Origin: Schistosoma mansoni
Lineage: Eukaryota > Platyhelminthes > Trematoda > Strigeidida > Schistosomatidae
Direction: 5' to 3'
Length of the DNA: 64,000 bases
Assembly: GCF_000237925.1 (NCBI RefSeq)
Contig: NC_031495.1
Coordinates: 45,366,237-45,430,236 of the forward strand
In this document: one piece after another, positions 43,820 to 55,600 of the stretch
Layout of the letters: each line of letters starts with the position of its first letter
Position numbering within the stretch: position 1 is the stretch's first letter
Made by a program: the position numbers and the translations under genes
Notes under the pieces: generated by a model
Told to the model about the DNA's origin: nothing
The model's input: only the letters and a program-made list of their open reading frames with translations
Database searches by the model: none

Positions 43820-45130
43820 AATAATTACCAAAATAATGTACCAACTAAATATTGAATCTTATTTAATACAAACAGATTGAATATCATATTTAGATGTTAA
43901 AATTATATGACTTTAAGGAACTGGTTCAGTTTTGGTTCGCTCTGTTTTCACTTATTAAAAATGATGCAACTATGGAAACTACACTTTTTTTTTCGTTTTC
44001 TGAAAGACGCACTAATTCATCCTCAATTAACTTTCATATTCACCTAATAATTATGTTACAGACATACATTCTCAGAATCATCCCAGTTGATAACATTGAA
44101 TATCTGATAATTATTGACAACATATTCTTTGTAGTAAGCTGGATAAGAAAAACTCCGCTTATTTAGTTTAGAACTCTGAATAGCTTTTTATGATAATTTA
44201 CGAGTTAAAATCAGGTTTGCAAAATAACCTCACTTTAATGTGATCACTGGGTTTCGGCTTACACTTCCTATCTAGAATGTTGCTTGCTTTAGACACTGAA
44301 AGAGTACATGGACACAAATACTGTGATGAACGAATACACAGGTGACAGAAACACTAAATTACAGAATATCTCGGTAAAATATTTACGAATTCCCATCATT
44401 TGTCTTTCATATTCTGCATGATTCTTCTGATTGACAATTCCTTTCTTATTCCGTTTCTTTTCTCTTCAAGTCAACCTTCATAGCCATCTGCTGACAGGTT
44501 TTCTGTTTCCGACTGGTGTTACATACTACTTATGTCTATCGACATAAATAACAAATACCACAATACTGGTCAACATTCTACAGTTTCTCTTAAAGTGAGT
44601 AGTTAGGGGATTTGGGTGGATCACAAAATCTACCATCTTAGTGATAGCTATTTGTCTAAGGGTAGATTTTATTAACTTCCCCTTTACACCAATATTTTGT
44701 TATTTTAGTCTGTGAGCTAAGCATTACAAGTTAGAATATCCATGGAGTTTTATCATTAAACATAATTACATTAATTTCATTTTTGACGACTATTTGGAAA
44801 GTCTTACAATGACACTAATGCCAATGCATTCTTAAATATACTGATTCAATCATCTATCAGAATATTTATAAATTCGTTCAACCCAACTGGAGGAGATCCA
44901 TGTGAGATCAAAAGTCGTCTCATCCAGTGTTAAAATTGGAAAAGTCACCAGTGAGCTGCTTGGGAGTCAGATTACTCCTTGTAAAAAAAAGATATGACAA
45001 CCGAGAAGAATCCAGTTATGTGATTCTTTTGACTGTGATAAGGCCAAACTTAAAACGTTAAACTTAGAGATTTTTCAGTTTCTATCTTTAAAGTCTTATA
45101 GCTGGAAAACATATGCAACAGTGTATTTCT
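43820..45130. other. AT-rich; repeat E copy 2 at 44390-44560
   Basis: Apart from the repeat E match (TTCCGACTGGTGTTACATAC) I see nothing I can support. Confidence 0.45.
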
Positions 45131-45136
45131 GAATAG

Positions 45137-45300
45137 CTGGTAGCAGTGGGACAGATGATAAATGTTTCGTCCTACTTAATGGTCGTCAAACGGATATACT
45201 AGGATTCTAATGTTATTGATCACTCTGAGATTCAAACGCAATACCTATCGATTCAAAGACCAAGATCTACTAAGCTACTGATTTCAGATAACCAATATCG
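45137..45300 (-). repeat. Decayed hammerhead SINE, probably family B
   Basis: GGTAGCAGTGGGACAG, GTTTCGTCCTACTTAATGG-TCGTCA and CTCTGAGATTCAAACGCAATACC follow the family B order on the minus strand, with many changes. Confidence 0.5.
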
Positions 45301-45508
45301 TGTTGCATAAGTACTAAGGTATTACTAATTTCTCATTGCTGATGGAAAGGACTTCATTTTATTAGACTTTTAGGATATATAGAACCTAATCATATCCCTA
45401 CATCCCTAAAAACATTTCTTTTTTACCAGTGCTCATTTAATATAAGTTTGGTCATCAGAGATAAAATTTGAACGAATGATGCTTTTTGGTAAAATATTTT
45501 AGATTATT

Positions 45509-45553
45509 TTAATAGTTGAGATCGTGAGTCATTTGAAGCTAGACCATCATGGA
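45509..45553 (-). repeat. SINE A 3'-end fragment
   Basis: ATAGTTGAGATCGTGAGTC followed by TTGAAGCTAGACCATCATGG is the 3' end of family A. Confidence 0.65.
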
Positions 45554-45559
45554 CCCATG

Positions 45560-47260
45560 GTATGTACACTTAGCATATTCTTGAGAGTCCTAATCAACAT
45601 TCGTATCTCGATTGTAATGACCCACTTCTTTACTCGTACAAATGGAAATAGGACTCGCGGTCTATATTACGATTCTTTTTTTATTTGTTCAGAATACCGA
45701 TGTAATTACTCTTGGATAAAAATTCAGTGCTAATCATGCGAAACTGGACACGGTCCCATGATTCCATTGGGAAAGCCTAACTTCATTACAAATAAACTGT
45801 TTTAAAAAATTTGTTACAACCGATCTGTGGAATAAATGAATGATAACTGCTATGGATTATTTATGGACTATTATTACATTTATCCTTATTAGATAATAAT
45901 TAAGTAACGAGATCATATACATATATATTCGTATTCCTCTTAGCATAAGCTCTCATTTGACCTATTGACCATTATTATACGATTCACCATTCTTAATTTA
46001 TCACCAATCTATCAGTTACAGTCTCTCATGCCCACAACCACTTTTGATCTTACTATTTTTCATTTGATGGTGAAATGCAGTCTGGTCTGTTTGTATATAA
46101 ACCACGTATGTCTGAAATATACAATTCATACAGTAGAAGTTGAGATTGCGTTCTGGACTGAAAGGGGCTGAGCTAGACAAGAAGGACCAGTAAGGATTCG
46201 GAGTTGAATCTAGGCTGCTAGTGGTGGTTGACGAGTCGTTGGTTGAGCATAGGAACAAGGTCATATAAGTCGCTATTCTGATTGACGTTTTTGTCACGTG
46301 TTAATTGACAAGTGTGAAAGTCATAACAGGATTAGGCGCAAAAACAGATACCGCAACTGGTGAAAAAGAAAAAAAAGTTTGTAAGTTAGTTGCTATACTG
46401 TTATGAATCATTGAATAGGATCAATAAATTATTGGGTTTACTGATGACGAGCTCTCTTCATACCAGTGATATTAATGACCTTCCTCTGACCAATAACATC
46501 AATGACCGCTAACCAAGACCAGATGTCTTAACACCTACTAGTCGACGTATATTCTTCCAATCCCCCCTCCGAAGCCCAATCAGAACACGAGAGTAGCTAA
46601 CAAATTTGCTGTCTACTGTCATGATTTAATAACTCACATGATAATAAGATGACTTGTAAAACTACCTGATATTACCAATTACAATCTGTACATAACTAGG
46701 TTATTTGTGGTATAAAAAAACTGAGTAACAGATGCATAAATAATTTACTGTATTTTATGTAAAGTAATGAATGTGAACAATTAAATGACAATGTAAAAAT
46801 ACCAGTAACTAAATATTTGATAATTACACAATAGAAATATATAGTGTAATGCAATATAGGATAGCTCTCACATTTCTACCTCTCTAATTTATTCTCCCGG
46901 ATTTAACACAGACAACTCAGATCAATTATAAGTTGGTCTTCAACATTGAGTTAATTCACTGATGCGCATCAATACAGGTTAAAGTGTCTCAATGAGGTGG
47001 TTTGTCTATGATACGTTCACAGATGATAAGGTAACTGGTAAAGACTATAGGAAGCTTACCAGCATAAAATGTATTTATCAAAGATATCGTTAAATTTTTT
47101 TGACACAAGTACTTCCTATATACTTTGAATATACTAAATGAATAGATATATTTATCTGCTATAACTATGTAATAATAAAGTAACTCACTTAAATTTTGAA
47201 TAATTCAACAAGTAATATGTGAACAATTGATCATTGTAGAAGAATATTTTAAAAATAACT
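45560..47260. other. AT-rich, no supported gene
   Basis: Overlapping 68- and 93-codon frames at 45965-46297 lie on opposite strands and lack motif or splice support. Confidence 0.4.
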
Positions 47261-47264
47261 ATCG

Positions 47265-47475
47265 ACATTAAATTCACTTTATATTGTTTGTTTGAATCTT
47301 CCAATTGATGTTTAGGACTGCAATCGATGTTCACTCTAGGACTCGAACCCGGTACCGTTTGTTTCAAACGCCACTTAGCTACTGATTCCTGATAGACACT
47401 TGCTAGTGGAATGGGGTGAAGTTTAAATTCACTTGGTATTGTTTGTTTGAGTCTTCCCATTGATGTTTAGGACTG
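47265..47475. mobile_element. SINE B mosaic without hammerhead
   Basis: Plus-oriented leader (47275-47325), then a minus-oriented tRNA-like body (47327-47420, B box complement GGACTCGAACCC), then another plus-oriented leader (47425-47490). No ribozyme segment. Confidence 0.7.
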
Positions 47476-48027
47476 CAATTGATCAGTCACTTATTATTAT
47501 TACATTTTAGTCATGCCAACTGACATTTCGTATTCAGTTATTAATTGTAGTCTCCCATTTCGGTACGTATGATAAACAGTTTGAAAATCAAGTATATATC
47601 TAACATTCTTTCGGGATAATTATACAATCATGTGAACTATGCTTTTTTAAATATATGAATCATTTCTAGAATTATCTAGGAAATTTACATCAACAGAATT
47701 ATTGCCTGTAGATTCACTAATTATTGTGTAACATAATCAAAAACACTATTGTATACAATTTTTACTTTATATTGTTCAATATATTAATTGGGATTTATAA
47801 TTGCAGTACTGTAAAATAACAAATTTTGTGAAGGTAAATAGATCGATTCATGTACAAAAAGTAATTGTATATTTTCTACCTAATTACAACAACTTTCCTA
47901 TCAAGAAAATTTTACACTTTAAGTTGACTGAATTAAACACATAATTATGTAGACAAATAGGAAATGATTCGGATTTAGAAAGTTAAAAAAGGAATGTTTT
48001 CTTTTAAAATTCCCAGACGATCTTTCA

Positions 48028-48300
48028 CATAAATTCATTTTGTATTGTTTGTTTGAATCTTCCCATTGATATTTAAGGAATGCAATTGATCAGTCACCCC
48101 ATCGCACAAGGTAGTGTCTATCAGGACTCAGTGGCAAAGTGGCGTTTGAAACAAACGGTACTGGGTTCGAGTTTTGGAGTGAACATCAACTCTGGGATGC
48201 AGGTACATCCCGCTGACGAGTCGAAAATAGGACGAAACACGCGTCCTGGACTTTACTTCTAGCTACCATCCATCTTTGCTTATAATGCTTGTGACTTAAG
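48028..48300 (+). mobile_element. SINE family B (Sm-alpha-like), complete
   Basis: Leader, tRNA-like body (ACTCAGTGGCAAAGTGG, GGGTTCGAGT), hammerhead and CCATCTTTGCTTATAATGC end in one uninterrupted ~270 bp unit. The body is shortened between the A box and the anticodon region. Confidence 0.85.
48195..48251 (+). ncRNA. Hammerhead ribozyme, Sm-alpha type, core intact
   Basis: Core CTGACGA at 48213-48219, GAAAC at 48234-48238, GTC at 48243-48245. Helix I with internal loop reads GGATGCAGGTACATCC, the peripheral element known from the Schistosoma mansoni hammerhead. Stem II is cut to three pairs (GTC/GAC). Confidence 0.82.
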
Positions 48301-49600
48301 GAAATCTTTCACTTATCTATAAGTCTAAATAGAACATTTGTTCTATTGATCTGGTCATATGATTCTTAGCAGTTCGTCATTCTAGAGTCTTAGATTATAC
48401 TTTGACACAATAATTTTGGGATGACAACTGGTTTGTCCAACATTTCTTACGATCAGTTATGAAGTGTAGATCTTAACAACAATTGATTTTGAGAAATTGA
48501 AAATTCTCTACTGAGTTGTTTTCTGTGGGGATTTTCAAGAGGTACAAAGTAAAAGAATGAGTCACTTTCCTTATAATGTTCATAAGAATGTTTATCTCAA
48601 GACTCGTCATTTGTAAAGTTTATGTAAACTACCTATGGATAAATATCTCCAGATGTTCTTGTACAGTATAGGCTTTCCATCGATGAACAACATATATGCA
48701 GCTACTGAACATGATTACTGATCACACCTCGACTTCGTTATGATTACTAGGTATTCTGTCCTCTTGTTTAATGAGTCACACAACTAGATTTACTTTATTA
48801 CAATAAAGTTTGAAGATCAATCATTTGAACCCTGAATAATGTACTATCCTTGTTTACAAACATCAGCCTAGCAATCATATCTACTTCAAGAGGGCTAGTT
48901 GAATTTATTTCTTATTAAGAACAACTTAATATTTCCACAGAACTGCCAATATACTGTGAGGTGTGAAGTAACCGGGTTTGCATCTGCTTATTATTCTGGA
49001 CATTGGTAAATTACAAAAAAGCTTTATTTTAAAGAAAACCGCAATAGATTATCGATTCCACATATCTTCCAGTATGTAGGAAGTAAATGTACTAGGAGTC
49101 TGTGTGACCTAAATTAAAAATCAATAAGAAAAGGCAGACCACTTTATCTATTATTTAATCAACCAATCATCTCAACACAGTTGCTTGTGTGCATTATAAA
49201 ATGCATAGCCACACATCAATATAACTTTATGTAGGGATATCATGAAAGTGTTAGGGTGTAATGTAACTATCTAGACAGTAAAATTAAGTTCCTTTGCAAA
49301 ATCACGTAAACCATATACTGTGCTAGTCTTGTCATTGAAACTACAACAAAATGTTCAATTTCACTCTCTTTCAGCGTTCGTGATTGGTCTATTCAAAACA
49401 TCCCTAATTTTAAGGAGTTACAGTACTGTAACAGATTTTTTCATAATTCAAGTAACCGTCCATATTTCTCTGTTCAACATAAAAGATTGTAAATTCAAAA
49501 ATCTTTAAAGTATTTTATATTCTAGTAGAAGGACTCTTTACTTGAACCATTATTGTTAATGTGTTAATATCCTTGTAATTATTATTATTAATTACTAATT
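48300..49600. other. AT-rich upstream flank of the PDZ gene
   Basis: No repeat or exon I can support. Promoter elements are not obvious. Confidence 0.4.
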
Positions 49601-49609
49601 ATAACATTG

Positions 49610-52600
49610 ATGGCACTTGAACCAGTAGTAATTAGTCTTCGCAGAGCAACATCAGATAAATCCTGGGGATTTGTATTACAAGGTGGAGTTGATCAAGGCT
49701 TGCCAGTATTTGTTCATAAAGTAAGTTAATATATATTTTTGCATTTTGAGGAATGTATATCTTTGCTTGATTGTTGTTAGGTAACTGGTGGTGACAAGTC
49801 AAATAACATGGACTCCGGTTTTGAGCTAATTCATAATCACTATCAGTAGGTATTTTCACTTTTAAAGGAACTGATGGTTATCACTGAGTCCGAACCGAGC
49901 TCACCTAGTTTTGCAATCAAATATTACCAATGATGTATTTAGCTCTTGTGCTATAGTTTGCAGACCTAATAGTTTAACATCTGCTCAGCTAGGTGTAATA
50001 ATCGTTTATTTAAGTGTGTGTCACCTTTTATGGAATACACGTTAGATAGAAGGCGATTTAACTGAGCACTGTGATAAAATTCGAATTAGTTTCATTAGTT
50101 GGACTGAACTTAATAACTGAAAGTCAATCATTCTAGCTTATTGACCAACTTTTAAAGGAAAGTTCCCAAAGTATATATGGTAGCGGTGATTTATAAAAAT
50201 TCGAATTATCAAATGTCTTTTAGTCAGTACGGTAAATGTGCCAAAGTGGTTGGTTACAGTTTGCTCGAAAAACTAAACTACTGTTTACTAACCAATAATC
50301 CCTTGAAGTTTCCTTATTGGATAAAATTTACTTGGTATAATGATATTTGTAGAATTATTATTGTCAAATTATTGTTAACATGACCAGCATATCGTGTACG
50401 GTTGAGTTGTAAATCCTTACTTCACTGTAAACACTGTAAATAAAAGTGAATTAATAGTGTAAACATGCAAAGAAAAAATCACAAGTTTTTTTCTATGAAA
50501 ATGGTTTTTATAAGGTAATGAAGTCAACTAAGGAATCAGTGGAAACTAAAGAGCACTGAACAGCTATTTCATCTTAAACATTGTAACTTCACGACCTCAC
50601 TAGAAATTTGATTCAGAACCTTCAGGCTTCACAATGACGGTTTTACCTTTAAACTAATCAGTTAGAATCTAATTACCTATATTTTCAACTACAGTCGGAT
50701 CGTAATGTAGAGTCACCGTCGTTCATTGTTAGCACCTTCTCCCTCCTTCTAAAAATATACTAGAACGAAGCAGCTGTCAAGTTCTCTCTAGTTATCTGTA
50801 GTTTTCTAGATTATAATAACTTGTGATTTGGACCATATTCTCATTTAGCTGATCTCCACAGCCTATTCAGCTAAACAATGCTTAATTCTTAATAGTTTCA
50901 TAGGTCTGTAAAATGAATGAATTGAATAGATTTATATATTTACCGAAAGAAAAACGAAACATGTGTATACTGTACAAAGGCTAAGTGATGTGCTGTTTTG
51001 AAGAAAACCAATGTATGGAATGAAAAACTTTCCAGAAAAAATTACATAGGGCAGCTTTTTTTGTAGGTTGATTTACTTTCAATTTATACTATAATATTAG
51101 TTACTTACTTACGCCTGTTAACCCTCGTGGAGGAGCATAGGCCTCCCACTAACATTCTACATCCAACTTTGTCCTGGGCAATCCTTTCCAATTTCTATCC
51201 ACCCCTTTCATGTCTGTCTTCAATTCCCGACACAGTGTGGCTTTGGTCTTCCTCTTTTACGTTTCTCTTCAGGATTTCAGGTTAGAGATTGCCTCGTAGT
51301 GCCGTTCGGTGACTTCCTCAATATATGTCCTACCATTTTTTAACTTCCTCTTCAAACGGAAGCTGGTTTGTTCTCTCTCACAGTAGGTACCATCTTCTAA
51401 TTAGTGAAAGATTTAGTAGACTTTTTAAAAATAAAATTTACACCACAAGTGAATAAATACATTATAGAAATTTTACAAGAGTTTTCTTTCGAAGATACTT
51501 CTTTACATTTGTCTAATTTTATTCTATTTAAGATATTAAAATAAATTATGTATACAGAATATCACTATTTTGACTTAATATAAATAGGGCATATTAAAAA
51601 AAATATATAGACAAATATTGTCATATTGTGTTTTATTCATAGATTTAATGTAGACTCTTCTAAAGTATTTTTTTCGTTTTGTTTGAAATCAACTTCAAGG
51701 TCATTTATTTTGATAATTTAAACTAATTTAGGGAAATCATTTAATTTAATTCTGTTCAATTTTATTAGTTGGTTTTATGAAAAGATTAACAAATAAAATA
51801 GGACATTGGTGAATGGTTGCTCAATTTCTTGGATTGGTTGAAGTTAGATATTAACACCGTTGGATGCCAACCAGCTCAGTGGTCTAGTGGTTAAGCGCTC
51901 GCGCGCGAGACTGATAGGTTCTAGGTTCGAATCTCGCGAGGTGGGATCGTGGGTGCGCACTGCTGAGGAGTCCCATAATAGGACGAAACGACCGTCCAGT
52001 GCTTCCAGGTTTTCCGGACATTCGCTTTTCGTAGTCTCAATTTCGTAAACAACAGTCCCGCCTCGAGAAGGCAGTGAGTAGGACTTCCCTGGCAGAGGCT
52101 ATATATTCGCGTGGCCATGTGAGAGCATTTCGAGAGGGAGAGCGGACTCTCCCCACTCTCGGCCATACCAGGGCATTTGGAGGCGGTGTAAGCTGATAGA
52201 TTTTCCTGAAGAATTTCAATACTTTCAATAGATCAAAAGTATTCATTATTCAATCTAACATTCTATTTATCAATAACATATCAAGTTGAATCATCAATTT
52301 CGATAGTGTAATAAGAAGACGAAGATTATCAAAACTATGTGATATATTAGCGCAATACATTATTATTATTATTATTATTCTTGTCTACTCTTGCCCACCC
52401 CCCATTTCCAGTCTAGTTGACGTTTTATTTTTATACATAGGTGTTCTTAACAAGTATATGTATGATCAGATTGTTCGAAATGTATTGCGNNNNNNNNNNN
52501 NNNNNNNNNNNNNNNNNNNNNNNNNNNNNNNNNNNNNNNNNNNNNNNNNNNNNNNNNNNNNNNNNNNNNNNNNNNNNNNNNNNNNNNNNNNNNNNNNNNN

Positions 52601-55600
52601 NNNNNNNNNNNNNNNNNNNNNNNNNNNNNNNNNNNNNNNNNNNNNNNNNNNNNNNNNNNNNNNNNNNNNNNNNNNNNNNNNNNNNNNNNCGTCCTATTAT
52701 AGGACTCCTCAGCAGTGCGCACCCACGACCTCGCCTCGCGAGATTCGAACCCAGAACCTATCAGTCTCGCGCGCGAGCGCTTAACCACTAGACCACTGAG
52801 CTGGTTGGCATCCAACGGTGTTAATATCTAACTTCAACCAATCCAAGAAATTGAGCAACCATTCACCAGTTGTCTTCAGTGAGTTGTTATCTCGCGAGGC
52901 GAGGTCGTGGAGGCGCACTGCTGAGAAGTCCCACAACGGGACGAAACGGCCGTCCAGTGCTTCCAGGTTTTCCATGGTGGTCTAGCTACAATTGACTCAC
53001 GCTTTCAACTATGAAAATATGTAGAATAATTGAATAATTAGTTAGTTTTCTATAATGACTTAATTAATGACCATGTGAATATTTTCATGGTGCATTATGA
53101 TAAGTCTTGGTAATTGAACACTATACTCGGATCCTAAGCTAGTCTCGTAATCCCCAAGCTAGAACTACACAGCGACTTGAACACGAGAGAAAAGGCGCAA
53201 AATATGCGAGAAGCACTTCACTCCAAAGGTTCATTTATGTACAGAAAATATAGGGTTTTTATAGTATTTTAGAAGTCCTTGGGTTTTCCTGAAAATTCTG
53301 GAATGCTACTAAACATAATAGCAGTGTAGCAATCAGCCAATCAGAACCTTTACATGTGACTGTTCATTTTCGTGATGTTTTTGACAAAACTTCTAGTCAA
53401 ACGCTGATTGGATAAAATGCTTATTAATGTTTCCTGAGCTTGTTATGTCTTTTGCGAGAAGTTTTCTGGATTACCCCAACACATTAAATTTACAACTGTC
53501 AGAATCATTAATATGATTTTTCTTCTCTTTTATATCCAATTACTTATTTTTATTTATCAACAAAATTAGTTTCAGTAATATTAACTACATTCGAATGTAA
53601 CTGAAGTACATAATAGAAGAATTAACCACGTACAAAATGTAAACAATATAGTATCGTTAAAGAAAATATACATATATGATAAAACTTTATGTTCTAGGAA
53701 TGTTTATAGAAAATACCGTTTCATACATAATTGATTTCTAGGAGAATATTCTTAGAACACAAATACTTTAGGCTTTATATATTTCACAGTTATTAATTTT
53801 TTCTATTTTCGATGTGTAATATAAGTAAGGAGAATTATTATATCGCAAAACGTTATGAGCTATATATTTACAGACAGTTAGTTTTCCAATGATAGATTCA
53901 TTTCATAAGAAGGGATATAAATATTTTCCTATTAACGTTCGCTCAATAAACGAACACTTTGCCTTTTCAATAACAGTTCCAACATCAACAAATTATTGTC
54001 GTATCTTGAAATTCAAAACTTAAGTAACAATAAACAAATAATCTGATGGAAATCATAGATAGATCAATTCTAGATTACATTTTAGAACCTGGGAGCACTG
54101 GATGGCCGTTTCGTGCTCCCATAGGACTCCTTAGAAGTGTGCATCTATGGTCCCTCACACGGGATTCGAACCCAATACCTTCGTTTTCATGCGGATGTCG
54201 GGTGTGAGGCAATTACTCGCTGAAGATAATGAAAGATGGTCAAGTGACATTGAGATCACTGGATGCCAGCGGATCAGTGGTCTAGAGGTCAATTGTTCAC
54301 GCGAGATCAAAAATTCTTGGTTTGAATCCTGCTTGAGGGATTGTGGGTGGGCACTGCTGAGGAGTCCCGCACTAGGACGAAACGACCGTCCTGTGCTTCC
54401 AGGCTACAACGGTGATCAAACTTAGATCGGTCCATGATTTCAATGAAATTCAACAATCTTCACAACCCCAAACTAAAAGTAAATTATTATAAATTTAAAA
54501 ACTATACATTACATATTTTCTTATGATTTGCTGTGATATTTTACAAAATGAGAGGAGGCTGATTATTGAATAATAATCAGCGTGTAGTAAGCCGATAAGA
54601 AATTTTCTTTTATGAAAAGAAAATAAACATTGATTTGTTATTTAAAAATTAACTTAAACTACCCCATTAACCCTATATAAATCGAGTGATGAGTAGAAAA
54701 AAATACTTCCTGTACATTCGAGGTAGTATTCAATTGTACAAGCAAGTCAAAGATGGTTCTATAAAGAACAGGAATTAGTACCTGACAGTAAAGCATTTGA
54801 ATTGATTTAAGCTCCTCAACTTAACATAAAAATTTGAACAGATCAGGAAGAATACAAACAAAAAACCATGAGAGATTTTACTAAATAACCCTAAAGAAAG
54901 CAATACAAAATGCAAGTTTGGAAACAAAGTAAAATGTTTAAAGTATTAGCATTTTTCAGAGCCGCAAAAGTCTAACTAGATAAACGTTAACTATGTCTGA
55001 TTTAAGGCTAAGCATATCAGTAGTTGCATCTGTCCATAGTAGTTGTTTTTTTGAGACAAGAACTTATACATTGAATTAATATTGTCTCTAGTCATGAGGT
55101 TTACATTTAAACTACTTCGGTTAATAAAGTTTAGTGACCTAATCACTCAAAGAAAATTCAGTTATCTAAATTCAGTGACATGTAAATAAATTGATTTACT
55201 AAATAATAAGTTTCCATGTTTAAACTAATTATTGATACCTGAAGTTTCTTTAATCTACCTGTTATTGATTATTAAGTTTTAGCAACAACGGAGCTTTTCA
55301 TAAATGTTCTAGAGATTGCCTTCATTCTAACAACTTGAACCAGTCCGTTCGAAAGCTAAATTTTATAAATGTTAGCATTCAATTAGTCGTGATTAGTTTT
55401 TGCAGAAAATATTCGTGTGGAATTCCTCTTGGACATTAGTCAAAATGGAACACGGCCATAGTAACAATCCAACAATCTAAATGAAACCAAACCAGAATAA
55501 TACGGTTTCGTAAATCGAAACATTTTTTGGGGATGATGGAGAAGATTTGTAGCTGAGGTGGATAATTTAGGCGGAATTTCGTTCCCCGAGATGGATAGTT

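Noticed and set aside
45965-46297. Overlapping frames on both strands
   Set aside because: No motif, no splice context, opposite-strand overlap; likely chance.
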